64,000 nucleotides of DNA from an uncultured Bacteroidia bacterium (GTDB lineage: Bacteria > Bacteroidota > Bacteroidia > Bacteroidales > UBA932), in assembly GCA_902778855.1 (NCBI GenBank), contig CACYZM010000003.1, positions 1-64,000 of the forward strand, read 5' to 3'. Position numbers and translations under genes: made by a program. Under the pieces are notes generated by a model. That model saw only the letters and a list, made by a program, of their open reading frames with translations, did not search any database and was not told the DNA's origin. Shown here one piece after another: positions 9,133 through 19,104 of the stretch. Positions within the stretch are counted from its first letter, which is position 1. Each line of letters opens with the position of its first letter.

Positions 9133-11359
9133 TTATTTTCTGTATTTGCGGGTCCGGTTGTCGTTGATCACGCCTTTCCAGTTGAGGCCAAAGGCGAAGT
9201 CGTAGGTGTTTCCGTCGGCGTCGACGTGGCAGCGCATGTCATGCGGGGCGTCTTCGTGCTGCTCTTCCACGGTGCGCATATCGGCGGGCAGCTGCATCGG
9301 AAGCAGGCCGGAGGGCTCAGCCGCGCCGCTCACCAGGTCGGCCGAAATGGACAAGGACGGCGTCGGCGGCGGGCTCGAATTCGGCGGGTACGAAGGGCCG
9401 CGTGGCGGAGATGACCACGACCACGGGTTTGTCGCCCATCAGCCTGCGGGTTTCCAGCACGCTGTTCAGGTCGTCTTCGTTGTCGGTGGTCACCGTCTTG
9501 CCGCGGTAGGAACGGTTGGTGAACGGCTCTTTCGGGTCGCCGCCGGCGAGGGATACCTCGCGGGCATATTCGGCGGTGTAGGGGCGATACTGGAGGCTGA
9601 TGGGCACGTAGCCGTTGCCGCCGTTCTCGCGGTCTTTCACGTCGTAGCCGGGGCCGGAATAAGGCTCCTCGATGAGCACGAGGGCGAAATCGGCTTCGGC
9701 CGGGGTCTCGGCCCAGTCATAGTATTTCTCCACGAGGGCGCGTTCCACGGGCCATTCCCAGTAGTCGGGATGGGCGCCGAAGAGGCCGAAGCGGCCGGCG
9801 AAGGCCGGATAGTGCCGCTTGGGCACATAGACCTTTTTCCGTCCGGCCTGCGGCAGCGCCTTGCCGTGGTTCTTCAGCAGGACGGCCGACTTCAGCTGGG
9901 CGTCATAGCCCTGCCGCATAAAGTCGGGGTTGCCCACCAGTTTGGTCGCGCGGGCGGGATCGACGTAAGGGTTCTCGAACAATCCGGTGCGGAACATATT
10001 CATCAGGAGCCGGATGGCGGACGCTTCGAAACGTTCGCGGGCCGCGTCTTCTCCGAAGTCGCGCACCCACATCCGGTAGGCTTCCAGCACCGGCCCCATG
10101 TCATTGTTGCCGCCGAACTGGTCGACGCCGGCCTGGAGCACCGCATAGTGACGCTCGGGCACCGAAAGGGTCTCCATACCCCAGCATTTGCCGTCGAAAC
10201 TCTCCACGCGGGCGTTGTCGTGGGTGATGCCCCAGTCGGTGCACACCACGCCGTCGAAGCCGTATTTTTCGCGCAGCAGGTCGGTAATGATGTAGCGGCT
10301 GTAGTTGTTGCCCACGTTTTTTCCTTCCGGATCGATGCCGGCGGAGATGGTGTAGTAGGGCATCACGGCCGAAGCGGAACCCGTCTTGCGGCCACGCAGG
10401 CGGAAGGCGCCCTGGACGAAAGCCTGCAGATGCGTCTCGAACTGGCCGCCGGGATAGACGGCATATTTGCCGTAGTTGAAGTGGGCGTCGCGCCCGCCTT
10501 CTTCCGGACCGCCGGAAGGCCAGTGCTTGACCATGGCGTTGACGCTTTCTTCGCCCCAGCCGTCGCGGACGCCGTCGGTGGCCTGGAAGCCTTCCACATA
10601 GGCGCGGGCCATATCGGTGTCGAGGTCGGGATCTTCACCGAAGGTGCCGTTGAAGCGGTTCCAGCGGGGCTCGGTGGCCAGGTCGATCTGCGGGCTGAGG
10701 GCCGTGGCTATACCCAGGGCACGGTATTCTTTGGAAGCGGTGGCGCCGAAACGGCGGACGAGTGTGGGATTGAACGTGGCCGCCAGGCCCAGTGGCGAGG
10801 GCCAGAGGGAAATCTGGCCGCCCGAGCCGGCGTTGAATTCGGCGGTGGCGCTGGTTTCGTTGCGGGGATCGGAACTGTTGTTGGCCGGTACGCCCAGGCC
10901 CAGCACCTCGACGAAGGCCTGCACGTTGTTGTTCCAGCGTGCTGCCACTTCCGGACTGGCGACCGTGGTGACCAGGACGTGCCGCAGATTGTCCTCGCCC
11001 AGGAATTTCTTCTGGGCGTCGGTCAGTTCGGGGGTGGGGACGGGCTGGTGCGCGCTGTAGAGCATCAGGCCGGCGATCTCTTCGATGGAGAGGCGTCCGG
11101 CCAGGTCCACGGCCCGCTCCAGGGCCGGGCGGCGCCAGTTCTCGTAGGGATCGAGCTCCCCGTTGCGGTTCAGGTCCTTGAAGGCGCGTCCGCCGATCGT
11201 GAGGATGGGCGCTGACGTATAGCCGAGCGTGGGGCCGCCTTTCTGGACGATGAGGGTATAGCCGTCGGCCGGCTTTTCTTCCCATTTCTGGGCGCAGGCG
11301 CAGCAAGCGCTGAGGACAGCGGCCGCCAGCAGGGTATGGAACACAAAGAATTTCTTCAT
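9133..11359 (-). pseudogene. Glycoside hydrolase family 3, frameshifted near the C-terminus
   Basis: The start is at 11359 (MKKFFVFHTLLAAAVLSAC, a secretion or lipoprotein signal). The main frame has the GH3 barrel and the second sandwich domain: GVVCTDWGITHDNARVES contains the nucleophile Asp in its usual VCTDW context, and KHWPSGGPEEGGRDAH is typical of the clade. The frame stops at 9317-9319. The expected GH3 C-terminus (AEPSGLLPMQLPADM, then NTYDFAFGLNWKG) is intact in another frame and ends at 9133. The break lies at 9339-9343, where FG is followed directly by DLVSG; related proteins I recall have several more residues there. A short deletion of a length not divisible by three, or an assembly error, explains it. 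Activity would be beta-glucosidase-like. Confidence 0.85.
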
Positions 11360-11453
11360 AAGTTCAGGTTTCGTATATTCGCGAAGATACACAAAATCCG
11401 ACAAACAATTACGGAAAAATGTTTACCTTTAGAACTTCAAATCACCACTGACG

Positions 11454-12434
11454 ATGAAACAGATCCAGTCTATCGGCATCCTGACTTCCGGCGGCGATTC
11501 CCCGGGCATGAATGCCGCCATCCGGGCAGTCACCCGCGCGGGTATTTTCGAAGGTTGGAAAGTCTACGGCATCTACCGGGGCTATGAAGGCCTGATCAAC
11601 GGCGAAATCAAGGAGTTTACCAGCGAATCGGTCAGCAACGTCATCCAGCGGGGCGGCACGATCCTCAAAACGGCCCGCAGCGATGATTTCCGCACGCCCG
11701 AAGGCCGCACCAAGGCTTTTGAAATGCTGCACCGCCACCACATCGACGCCTTGATCGTGATCGGCGGCAACGGCTCGCTTTCCGGCGCTGAAGAACTCGC
11801 CCGCGAGCACGACGTGACGGTGATCGGCCTTCCCGGCACGATCGACAACGATCTCTACGGCACCGATTCGACCATCGGCTACGATACGGCGCTCAACACC
11901 ATCGTCGACTGCGTCGACAAGATCCGCGACACCGCCACCTCGCACGACCGCATCTTCTTCGTGGAAGTGATGGGCCGCGACGCCGGCTTCCTGGCGCAGA
12001 ACAGCGCCATCGCCTCGGGCGCGGAGGCGGCCATCATCCCCGAAGACCGCACCGACATCGACCAGCTCGCCCAGTTCATCGGGCGGGGCATCCGCAAGAG
12101 CAAGAACAGTTCCATCGTGCTGGTCTCCGAGAGCAAGAAGGACGGCGGCGCCATGCATTATGCCGATCGCGTCCGCAAGGAGTATCCTGAATATGACGTG
12201 CGCGTCACGATCCTGGGCCATCTGCAGCGCGGCGGCCGGCCGTCGGCCTACGACCGCATCCTTGCCTCACGCCTCGGCGTGGCGGCCGTGGAGGCGCTCA
12301 AGGAAGGCCAGCGCAACATCATGGTGGGCATCAAGAACGACCAGGTGGTGTACGTGCCCATTGCCAAGGCGGTCAAGATCGACAAACCGATCGACCGCGA
12401 ACTGATCAACGTCCTTACTGTCCTGTCGATTTGA
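11454..12434 (+). CDS. pfkA: ATP-dependent 6-phosphofructokinase
   Basis: The protein has 326 residues, the usual bacterial PfkA length. It converts fructose 6-phosphate to fructose 1,6-bisphosphate in glycolysis, in the cytoplasm. Diagnostic motifs are [17 protein letters not shown] (ATP site), [12 protein letters not shown] (catalytic Asp and Mg), MGRDAGFLA, and [15 protein letters not shown]. The Gly in IGGNGS at the ATP site and ATP-type residues point to an ATP rather than a PPi enzyme. The 3' end overlaps the convergent MscS gene by 20 bases with no space for an intergenic terminator. A TACCTTTA box lies upstream at 11424-11431. Confidence 0.97.
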   Translation: MKQIQSIGILTSGGDSPGMNAAIRAVTRAGIFEGWKVYGIYRGYEGLINGEIKEFTSESVSNVIQRGGTILKTARSDDFRTPEGRTKAFEMLHRHHIDALIVIGGNGSLSGAEELAREHDVTVIGLPGTIDNDLYGTDSTIGYDTALNTIVDCVDKIRDTATSHDRIFFVEVMGRDAGFLAQNSAIASGAEAAIIPEDRTDIDQLAQFIGRGIRKSKNSSIVLVSESKKDGGAMHYADRVRKEYPEYDVRVTILGHLQRGGRPSAYDRILASRLGVAAVEALKEGQRNIMVGIKNDQVVYVPIAKAVKIDKPIDRELINVLTVLSI

Positions 12435-15093
12435 TCCAGACGTCCCGCTGCGGGAACGGGATCTCGATGCCGTTCTCGTTGAGGGTATTGTAGACAAGTT
12501 CCTTGGCGCGCGCCAGATACGTGTAGCGCTCTTCTACCAGTACGTACTGTTTCAGCGCGATGTTCACGCTGCTGTCGCCGAATTCGTCGAAGGCGACCGA
12601 GATGCCGCGCTTGGGATCGACCACCGGCCGGTTGTACTTGTCTCGGATCATCAGCTGCTGGGAAGCCTCCATCAGCAGCGTACGCACCTTCTCCACGTCG
12701 GTGCCGTATTTCACGCCGACGAGAATCTTGACATACTCATAGGCGCTTCCGCGCGTGAGGTTCTTGAAGTTCTTGTTGAAGAGGGTGGTGTTGGTGAAGG
12801 CGATGAGCGTGTCCTCGATCGTCTGGATCTGGGTGGTCTGGTAGCTGATCGAAGTCACTTTGCCGCGGATGCCGTCGCACTCGATGTAGTCGCCCACGCG
12901 CAGGCGGCCGCTCATCAGCTGGATGCCGTAGATGAAGTTGTTGAGGATGTCCTTCATGGCCAAGCCGAGACCGGTGGCCAGGCCGGCCGCCACGAGCGAC
13001 AGGGCGCCCATCGGAATCTTGAGCAGGATGATGGCGATGATGATGTAGGTGCCCCACACCAGGATGCCGATCACATTGTCGGCCAGCGTGAAGTTGATCT
13101 CGTTGGCGTGGATGAAGGTTTTCTTTTCCTTCCGGGCGTACCTGTCGAAGCGCATGCGGCGGTAGAAGGCCTTCAGCAGGTAGCTGATATAGCGGAACAG
13201 GAAGAACATCGCGGTCACCAGCACGAGTTTGTAGAGCGACAGGTGCAGGATGGCGTTGCCGTCTTTGTCGCTGAGGTTGAAGAAGGGACGGTAGAAGATA
13301 TCGCTGCAGATCTCTCCCAGATCGAAGACATTGGCGGCCAGCCGGATGCAGAGCGGGATCGACAGCACACCCGCAATGGGCAGGACGGCCTGCCGGATGA
13401 AGTCGTAGAGCCAGGTCACGGCGATGTAGGCGTCTTTCCGGTCGGGTTCGTAGATGGTGTGCTCCATCTTGTATTCCAGCTTGCGCTTGATCAGGTACTT
13501 TTTCTCGTGTTTCTCCACCAGGACATAGAGGGCTGTGATGGTCTCGATGGCCGTGAGTTGGAACAGCCACCAAATAAAGATCTGGATGCCCAGCAGGACA
13601 TAGCCCATCCAGGCCATGATGGTGGTGACGAACATCACGGCGAAGGTGATCCAGGCATAGACCATGTCGCCGCGGGCTTCCCGGTTGTGGCTCACTTTCT
13701 TGCAGAGGCAGTACTGCCAGATGGCGAAGCCCAGCATCAGCGGCGGGAAGATGAGGTTGACCAGCCGGTTCGGAATGAAGATGATGCGGAAGGTGATCAC
13801 GATCAGACCCAGCAGGGCGATGGGTACGTAGATCTTCGACACTTCCCGGATGTGCTGCGATGGGATGCGCACCAGCAGGGAGACCAGGATGGCGGCCAGC
13901 AGCCAGGCATAGACGAGCAGCAGCCCCGAAGCCTCCTGGAAGAAATTCTGCTTGACGAACAGACTGGCGATCATCACAGACACGGCAAAGATCACCACGC
14001 CGCTCAGAAGCGTGGTCATCAGGCTCCGTTGTTTGAAGGAATCCGCCTTGAAAAGGGGTACCCACTTTTTCAGCAGGTGGACCACGATGTTGCTCAGCAG
14101 GGTGGCCAGGCCGATGTAGAAGAGGACGAACAGGATGAAGCCTGAAACCATCGGGCCGCGCCATTCGCTCTGACGCAGGATCTCGGCGTCCGCATTATGC
14201 CGGCCGATGCCGTATTTCCGGCTGGCGTCCTGGAACGCCATCTTGCAGTAGCGGGGGAAGGAGCGCAACACTTTGAAGTAATTGTCCTGCCCGTCGATGA
14301 AGATACGCCGCTGGATGAGCCGATACCGGTCGCGGGCGTAATTGTAGCTTTCCGTCAGCCGGCTGCTCATCGCGTCGTAATGGTCGCTGTCCATCACGAT
14401 CTTGTCGCGGGCGGCGGTATACATTTCCAGCAGGTTCAGGGTGTAGAAGAGGCAGGAATCGCGGTCGGCCTGCCCCTGCTCGTCGAGGTAGAAAGGTTCT
14501 TCGTGATCGCCTTCTTCCTCTGCGTGCTCGTGTTCGTGCTCGTGTTCGTACTCGTGCTCGTGTTCGTGTTCTTCGGTCCCCACGATGTCGAAACCGTCTT
14601 CGTGGTGGTGATGGCTTTCGCGGATGAGGATCGTATCCATCACGGCGGAAAGGGAGTCGGGTACCGCGTCGATCTTGTCGAGGATCGGCGGCAGACGCCG
14701 CAGGGCCTCGGCCAGATGCTCGTAGCGCTCGATTTCGTGGTTCATCCGATCGACGATCTCATCGAAAGGCAGCCGCTGCTTGTGGAAATCCTCATACTGC
14801 CTGGTCACCTCATTGAGCGCGTAGGTCATATCGAAGGTGTAATCCTGATTCTGGGAATAGAGGATCAGGGCGAGTTCGTTGCAGCGCTTCGTCATTTCCA
14901 CCAACTGCTTGTGCTGGGCCTCGTTGTTCATGGCCAGACGGGCCTGCAGATGCGCCATCTTGGCGTGCTCCTGGTGGAGTTCGGAGCGGAGGATGGTGAG
15001 CGTCTTGGCAAAATCCCGTTCGTTGAAAACGGCGTAGGCCGGGATGGCGACCAGAAGGGTGAGGGCGATGAGGGTGAGAACTCTCTTTTTCAT
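12415..15093 (-). CDS. Large MscS-family mechanosensitive channel with His/Glu-rich segment
   Basis: The protein has 892 residues, starting at 15093 with a cleavable signal ([21 protein letters not shown]). It has an N-terminal periplasmic helical domain of about 300 residues, several membrane segments between about 320 and 720, and the MscS core: the pore helix [20 protein letters not shown], then [20 protein letters not shown]. The layout resembles MscK or YjeP-type large channels. Residues about 160-195 carry HHHHEDG and an alternating Glu-His run, unusual for the family and a plausible metal-binding loop in the periplasm. It overlaps the end of pfkA. A TATCTTTG -7 box lies at 15116-15123 on the minus strand. 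Confidence 0.9.
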   Translation of the reverse strand: MKKRVLTLIALTLLVAIPAYAVFNERDFAKTLTILRSELHQEHAKMAHLQARLAMNNEAQHKQLVEMTKRCNELALILYSQNQDYTFDMTYALNEVTRQYEDFHKQRLPFDEIVDRMNHEIERYEHLAEALRRLPPILDKIDAVPDSLSAVMDTILIRESHHHHEDGFDIVGTEEHEHEHEYEHEHEHEHAEEEGDHEEPFYLDEQGQADRDSCLFYTLNLLEMYTAARDKIVMDSDHYDAMSSRLTESYNYARDRYRLIQRRIFIDGQDNYFKVLRSFPRYCKMAFQDASRKYGIGRHNADAEILRQSEWRGPMVSGFILFVLFYIGLATLLSNIVVHLLKKWVPLFKADSFKQRSLMTTLLSGVVIFAVSVMIASLFVKQNFFQEASGLLLVYAWLLAAILVSLLVRIPSQHIREVSKIYVPIALLGLIVITFRIIFIPNRLVNLIFPPLMLGFAIWQYCLCKKVSHNREARGDMVYAWITFAVMFVTTIMAWMGYVLLGIQIFIWWLFQLTAIETITALYVLVEKHEKKYLIKRKLEYKMEHTIYEPDRKDAYIAVTWLYDFIRQAVLPIAGVLSIPLCIRLAANVFDLGEICSDIFYRPFFNLSDKDGNAILHLSLYKLVLVTAMFFLFRYISYLLKAFYRRMRFDRYARKEKKTFIHANEINFTLADNVIGILVWGTYIIIAIILLKIPMGALSLVAAGLATGLGLAMKDILNNFIYGIQLMSGRLRVGDYIECDGIRGKVTSISYQTTQIQTIEDTLIAFTNTTLFNKNFKNLTRGSAYEYVKILVGVKYGTDVEKVRTLLMEASQQLMIRDKYNRPVVDPKRGISVAFDEFGDSSVNIALKQYVLVEERYTYLARAKELVYNTLNENGIEIPFPQRDVWIKSTGQ
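14521..14625 (-). other. His/Glu-rich low-complexity coding segment
   Basis: This part of the MscS gene encodes HHHHEDG, then a [19 protein letters not shown] run. The DNA shows a near-tandem gtgctc/gtgttc alternation, so the segment can grow or shrink by slippage. Such loops bind zinc, nickel or copper in known transporters; a role in channel gating is only a guess. Confidence 0.8.
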
Positions 15094-15115
15094 AAGCAGA
15101 TGGATAAACTCGGTA

Positions 15116-15123
15116 CAAAGATA
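15116..15123 (-). promoter_or_regulatory. Bacteroidota -7 box for the large MscS gene
   Basis: The minus strand reads TATCTTTG, an exact TAnnTTTG match, 23 bases upstream of the MscS start codon. No good TTTG -33 box is seen at the usual distance, so only the -7 element is supported. Confidence 0.5.
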
Positions 15124-15165
15124 CAAAAACGGCCGTTTTTTGCTAAATTAGCCGATCAAAACCGA

Positions 15166-15738
15166 ATGAAGATGCGCCGAACAACCCTTATCCTGGCCGG
15201 ATTCCTCCTGGCTTGCCTTTCCATCTCCTGTACCTGTACCACCGGCCGGACGACGCCCCTGTCGCTCGACGACCTGCGGGGCCTCCCCCTGGAAACCGTC
15301 ATCCAGATGCGCGAAGACATCCTCGCCAAACATCCGGACGGCGGCTCCCTGACGAAAACGGAAGCCGACAACGTGGCCCTGTTGCGTGACCAGGAGCGCA
15401 GGCTGGAGAACGCCTGGCTGTTCGGGGAGTGGCGCGAACGCCACGGTTCCCGGCTTATGTTCCGGGATGACGGGACCGTGAGCGTCGGTGCCCGCGGCGG
15501 CGCGTACGACGAACTGGGCGTTTACAAGTTCATCTCTCCGGAGGAACCCTCGTACGATGCCATTTGGACGCTCGTTTACGATGATAAAGGCGATCCTGTG
15601 GTGCTGATTCCGGCCAAAGGCTCAGCGCCGGCCCGGGTCTATCCCTTCCACGGGAGCCATAAAGAAGTCCGTGAGCAAGTCGGGGACCTGCTCACGGCTG
15701 TTGAAACGGGTTTCTATTTTACCAAAACCCAGTATTGA
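15166..15738 (+). CDS. Small lipoprotein, function unknown
   Basis: The protein has 190 residues. ATG 15166 (or 15172) gives MKMRRTTLILAGFLLACLSISC, a likely lipoprotein signal, followed by a Cys/Thr-rich stretch. The middle (LPLETVIQMREDILAK, then LRDQERRLENAWLFGEW) is helical. The C-terminal half (GSRLMFRDDGTVSVGARGG, DAIWTLVYDDKGDPVVLI) reads as a small beta domain like the lipocalin-type or META-like domains in Bacteroidota lipoproteins. I do not recognise a named family. It is divergent from the MscS gene and convergent with the cytidylate-kinase-like gene. The same frame stays open far upstream through the MscS gene, but that part is a shadow. Confidence 0.75.
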   Translation: MKMRRTTLILAGFLLACLSISCTCTTGRTTPLSLDDLRGLPLETVIQMREDILAKHPDGGSLTKTEADNVALLRDQERRLENAWLFGEWRERHGSRLMFRDDGTVSVGARGGAYDELGVYKFISPEEPSYDAIWTLVYDDKGDPVVLIPAKGSAPARVYPFHGSHKEVREQVGDLLTAVETGFYFTKTQY

Positions 15739-15753
15739 TCCGACCGGCCGGGC

Positions 15754-16407
15754 TTAGTGCTTGCGGTCGATATAGGCCAGGATGACCTCCACGGCCTCGT
15801 CTTCGGTCATGCCGTCGACGTTCAGCGTGAGGCTGTAGTTGCGGGCGTCGTAGCGGCTTACGCCGGCGAAGCGCTGGATGTAGTTCTCGCGGGCCTTGTC
15901 GACTTTGCCGAGGACTTCTTCGGCCAGTTCACGCGGGAAATTCTGTTTCTGCATGGTCCGCACGATGCGGTTCTCCTTGGAGGCGGTGATGAAGATGTCG
16001 ACCTTGTTGGGGAAGTCCTTCAGCACGAAGAAGCCGGAGCGGCCGGCGATCACGCAGGATTCCTGCTCGGCCATGGCGCAGAGGATTTCCTTTTCCGCTG
16101 CGAAGATTTCGTCGGTCGTCACGGTCGGGTCGAATTCCTGGCCTGCGGTGTGGCTGGTGCCCACGAAGCCGGCCGGTGACGGGGCCGGGGCGAGGCGCTG
16201 GATGAAGTCGGAGAGCCAGTTCTTCTTCTCGCTCTTCAGGCGTTCGATGGAGGAAGGCGTCAGGTTGAACCGTTTGGAGAGTTCCTTGATGAGTTCCTTG
16301 TCGCAGAAGCGTACGCCCAGTTTGTCGGCGAGTTTCTTGCCGATGGTGTGGCCGCCGCTGCCGAGTTCGCGGCTGATGGTGATGACGAATTTCTCGTTGG
16401 TGTTCAT
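15754..16407 (-). CDS. Cytidylate kinase-like protein
   Basis: The protein has 217 residues. The N-terminal ITISRELGSGGHTIGKKLADKLG is the P-loop region of the cytidylate-kinase-like family, followed by FCDKELIKELSKRF and the LID-like REELAEEVLGKVDKARENY context. These proteins are distinct from canonical Cmk and their substrate is mostly untested; nucleotide or small-molecule phosphorylation is expected. The gene lies 18 bases downstream of the radical SAM gene on the same strand, so a two-gene operon is likely. Confidence 0.85.
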   Translation of the reverse strand: MNTNEKFVITISRELGSGGHTIGKKLADKLGVRFCDKELIKELSKRFNLTPSSIERLKSEKKNWLSDFIQRLAPAPSPAGFVGTSHTAGQEFDPTVTTDEIFAAEKEILCAMAEQESCVIAGRSGFFVLKDFPNKVDIFITASKENRIVRTMQKQNFPRELAEEVLGKVDKARENYIQRFAGVSRYDARNYSLTLNVDGMTEDEAVEVILAYIDRKH

Positions 16408-16425
16408 ATCGTTCTGATTTGCTGA

Positions 16426-17187
16426 TTATTCTTTTCCTTTGATGTCGATCTGGAAGCCCTCGTCGAGGAGCGGTTTGACCAATTGCTCCATCCGGGCGAC
16501 GGAGAAGGCTTCGATCTCTTTTTCGGGGGTGGGCCGGTCGATGGTGTAGACCATGATTTTACGGGGCTTGAGCCGGCGGACGATGGCCATCCAGCCGTCG
16601 AGGACCTCGGGCGAGGCCGAGTCGAAGTCCTTGCTGCGCAGGAACATGGTCTGGAGGATGAAATCGCCCTCGAAACGTTCCAGCGCTTCGATCACCCTTT
16701 CAATGGAGTAGCCCGGGGCGGGCTGGTTGATGCGGGCCGCCAGTTCGTCGGTGGGGGCGTCGATTTTCAGGATGGGATTGTCCACTTTCCGGAGCGCTTC
16801 GAACACGGCCGGCACGTGGACGCGCGTGGCGTTCGACAGGACCGAGACCTTGGCGGAAGGACAGTAGGCGTCGCGCAGGAAGAGCGTGTCTTCGATGATG
16901 CGCGGGAATTCGGGGTTGAGGGTGGGCTCGCCGTCGCCGGAGAAGGTGATCGAGTCGATCTGCGTGCCTTCCAGCATCAGCTCCATCAGTTTGTTTTCCA
17001 GGTCGGTGCGGACCTTGGCGGCGGTGGGGAGGACCGTGTCGCCGCGGCCGTCGCAGTTCCAGCCGCATTCGCAGTAGATGCAGTCGAAATTGCACAGTTT
17101 CCCTTTCGTCGGGAGCAGGTTGATTCCCAGGGAGCGGCCCAGCCTGCGGCTGTGGATCGGCCCGAAGACGGTCTCTTCTCGGAGCAT
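16426..17187 (-). CDS. Radical SAM protein (COG0731-type)
   Basis: The protein has 253 residues. The N-terminus FGPIHSRRLGRSLGINLLP is followed by KLCNFDCIYCECGW, whose CxxxCxxC ligates the 4Fe-4S cluster that cleaves S-adenosylmethionine. TFSGDGEPTLNPEFP is the SAM-binding glycine motif. This arrangement matches the small radical SAM proteins related to wybutosine-synthesis enzymes, widespread in Bacteroidota without an assigned substrate. It is divergent from the thioesterase gene; a TAACTTTA -7 box with a TTTG box lies on the minus strand at 17204-17237. Confidence 0.88.
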   Translation of the reverse strand: MLREETVFGPIHSRRLGRSLGINLLPTKGKLCNFDCIYCECGWNCDGRGDTVLPTAAKVRTDLENKLMELMLEGTQIDSITFSGDGEPTLNPEFPRIIEDTLFLRDAYCPSAKVSVLSNATRVHVPAVFEALRKVDNPILKIDAPTDELAARINQPAPGYSIERVIEALERFEGDFILQTMFLRSKDFDSASPEVLDGWMAIVRRLKPRKIMVYTIDRPTPEKEIEAFSVARMEQLVKPLLDEGFQIDIKGKE

Positions 17188-17197
17188 GGCAGTAAAA

Positions 17198-17228
17198 TTT
17201 GGATAAAGTTAGCGATTATTTATCTTTG
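17198..17228 (+). promoter_or_regulatory. Promoter of the thioesterase gene (TTTG-N19-TATCTTTG)
   Basis: TTTG at 17198-17201 and TATCTTTG at 17221-17228 are separated by 19 bases, the Bacteroidota sigma-ABfr layout. The -7 box ends 21 bases before the ATG at 17250. Confidence 0.8.
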
Positions 17229-17237
17229 CAGCACAAA
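17204..17237 (-). promoter_or_regulatory. Divergent promoter of the radical SAM gene
   Basis: On the minus strand TTTG (17237-17234) is followed after 22 bases by TAACTTTA (17211-17204), one base off the consensus -7. It is interleaved with the plus-strand promoter of the thioesterase gene, so the two may compete for polymerase. Confidence 0.55.
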
Positions 17238-17249
17238 AAAGCAAAAGAA

Positions 17250-17651
17250 ATGTTCGTCTATCACCATAAGGTCCATTACTACGAAACCGACCGGATGGGC
17301 ATCACCCATCACTCGAATTACATCCGGTTCATGGAGGAGGCCCGCGTGGCTTTCCTCGACGAAATCGGCGCGAGTTTCGCCCGCATCGAGGCCGACGGCA
17401 TCGTTTCGCCCGTGATGGCCGTGGAAGGCCGTTACCTGCACACCACGACCTTCGACGACGTCATCGACGTCGAAGTGTTCATCAAGGAAATGTCACCCCT
17501 CAAGCTCCGCATCGGCTACCGGATGCGGGTGGGGGAGACGGAGGTCTTCGAAGGCATGTCGCTCCATTGCTTCCTCGGCAAGGACGGCCGCCCGGTCCGC
17601 ATTCTGGAACGCTATCCGCAGTTCGCCCCGTACGTTCCCGCGGAAGAATAA
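17250..17651 (+). CDS. Acyl-CoA thioesterase, 4HBT hotdog family (YbgC/FadM-like)
   Basis: The protein has 133 residues, normal for single-domain hotdog thioesterases. ATG 17250 is chosen because it follows the promoter; the N-terminus is FVYHHKVHYYETDRMGITHHSNYIR, with the catalytic Asp in the family's YxTDxxGxxHxxxY pattern. It hydrolyses acyl-CoA or acyl-ACP thioesters in the cytoplasm; the exact chain length is not readable. It is followed after four bases by the M48 protease gene, so the two are probably co-transcribed. Confidence 0.9.
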   Translation: MFVYHHKVHYYETDRMGITHHSNYIRFMEEARVAFLDEIGASFARIEADGIVSPVMAVEGRYLHTTTFDDVIDVEVFIKEMSPLKLRIGYRMRVGETEVFEGMSLHCFLGKDGRPVRILERYPQFAPYVPAEE

Positions 17652-17655
17652 GGCG

Positions 17656-18885
17656 ATGGCACAGGCCCTCTATATTCTGGTAATCGTCTTCGTGCTGGCC
17701 GAATATGTCTGGTCGGCCGTGCTCACGTTTCTCAATATCAAGGCTTTGCGCCGTCCGATTCCGGATCTGCTGACGGACCTATACGATGAAACGCAATACC
17801 GTAAGCAGCAGGCCTATGCGATGACCAATCGCAAGTTTTCCCTGATATCCGGACTGGTCAGTACCCTGGTCACGCTGGCCATTTTCGCCTTCGGCGGATT
17901 CGCCCGTTTCGACGCCGCCGCCCGCAGCGTCAGCGCTTCGCCTGTGATGCAGGCGCTCGTGTTCTGGGGCATCTTCTACCTGATCTCCTGGGTAATCTCG
18001 ATCCCGTTCGACCTGTACCGGACCTTCGTCATCGAGCAGCGTTTCGGCTTCAATCGCACGACGCCCAAACTGTTCGTGACCGATACCGTCAAGAGCCTGC
18101 TGATGAACCTGCTGATCCTGGGTGCTGTGCTGGCGCTTTGCGTATGGATCTACACGCTCACGCCCCGTTGGTTCTGGCTGATCGCCTGGGGTGCGGTGAC
18201 GCTGTTCTCGCTGTTCATGCAGTATTTCTATTCGCAGCTCATCGTGCCGCTCTTCAACAAGCAGACGCCCCTCCCGGAAGGGGAGCTGCGCGACGCCATC
18301 GAGGCCTTCGCCGACCGGGTGGGCTTCCGGCTCGACAACATTTTCGTCATCGACTCGTCGAAGCGCAGCAGCAAGTCGAACGCCTACTTCACGGGCTTCG
18401 GACGCAAGAAGCGCGTGGTGCTCTACGACACACTCCAAGAGCAGCTCACGACCGAAGAGATCGTGGGCGTCCTGGCCCACGAGATCGGCCATTACAAGCA
18501 CCATCACATCATCCTTTCTTCGCTTGAAGGATTCGCGACAAATCTGTTGATGTTCTGGCTGTTCAGTCTGTTTATCGGCAGCAGCGCCTTGGCCGCTGCG
18601 GCCGGCTGCGCCGAACCTTCTTTCCACGTCAATCTGGCGGTGTTCTCGCTCATCTACACGCCGCTCAGCCTCCTGCTCGATCTGGTCACCAACGTGATCT
18701 CCCGCCGCCACGAGCGCCAGGCCGACGCCTTCGCCCGCGTCCACGGCTACGGCCCCGCCGAAGCCTCCGCCCTCAAGAAAATGAGCGCCAAATCCCTCGC
18801 CAACCTCACCCCGCACCCAGTCGTCGTCTTCACGGAGTACTCTCACCCCACGCTCTACGAGCGGGTGAAATCACTGTTGTCATAG
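17656..18885 (+). CDS. M48 family zinc metallopeptidase (Ste24/CAAX prenyl protease type)
   Basis: The protein has 409 residues. Several membrane helices occupy the first 200 residues and two more lie after 290. The zinc motif HEIGHYKHHH is at about residue 275, and the third ligand is supplied by the later ERQADAFARVHG segment. The SNAYFTGFGRKKRVVLYDTL strand precedes the active site as in Ste24 proteases. It cleaves membrane-associated substrates, perhaps in envelope quality control. It lies downstream of the thioesterase gene. The intergenic region after it (18886-19199) holds hairpins but no gene. Confidence 0.93.
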   Translation: MAQALYILVIVFVLAEYVWSAVLTFLNIKALRRPIPDLLTDLYDETQYRKQQAYAMTNRKFSLISGLVSTLVTLAIFAFGGFARFDAAARSVSASPVMQALVFWGIFYLISWVISIPFDLYRTFVIEQRFGFNRTTPKLFVTDTVKSLLMNLLILGAVLALCVWIYTLTPRWFWLIAWGAVTLFSLFMQYFYSQLIVPLFNKQTPLPEGELRDAIEAFADRVGFRLDNIFVIDSSKRSSKSNAYFTGFGRKKRVVLYDTLQEQLTTEEIVGVLAHEIGHYKHHHIILSSLEGFATNLLMFWLFSLFIGSSALAAAAGCAEPSFHVNLAVFSLIYTPLSLLLDLVTNVISRRHERQADAFARVHGYGPAEASALKKMSAKSLANLTPHPVVVFTEYSHPTLYERVKSLLS

Positions 18886-18952
18886 CCGGCTTCGGCGCTT
18901 CGCTTGCGGCGTTGTGCTGTTGGCGACGCAGATGAGGGCGCCGCTTGATGCT

Positions 18953-19000
18953 CGTCGCTAGCTGTTTTCGGCCGAATTGGGCTGAAAACCGTCAGCGACG
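18953..19000. repeat. Imperfect hairpin downstream of the M48 gene
   Basis: The left arm 18953-18973 and the right arm 18980-19000 match at 17 of 21 positions (CGTCGCT and GGCC/GGCT blocks) around a six-base loop. There is no T-run, so a classical terminator is not supported. Its right arm overlaps the left arm of the next hairpin, which makes the two structures mutually exclusive. Confidence 0.55.
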
Positions 19001-19031
19001 CAAACGAGATGGATGAATCGTCTGCGTCGCT
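18994..19031. repeat. Second hairpin competing with the preceding one
   Basis: The arms 18994-19007 (AGCGACGCAAACGA) and 19018-19031 (TCGTCTGCGTCGCT) pair at 13 of 14 positions around a ten-base loop. A related GCGACGCAGATGAG sequence also occurs at 18923-18936. The region is non-coding. Confidence 0.55.
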
Positions 19032-19104
19032 ACCGGAAAATGAGATTAATCATGGAACTGGCGTGTTGTTCGGTGAAGGCATTAGGTGAAGTAGAAACGT
19101 TGAT

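Noticed and set aside
9206..11215. 669-codon open frame on the plus strand opposite the GH3 gene
   Set aside because: Low-complexity Gly/Val/Ala/His composition typical of antisense frames in GC-rich DNA, while the minus strand has clear GH3 motifs.
14197..15165. Upstream extension of the small lipoprotein gene through the MscS gene
   Set aside because: The MscS gene occupies this sequence on the other strand, and a signal peptide starts at 15166.
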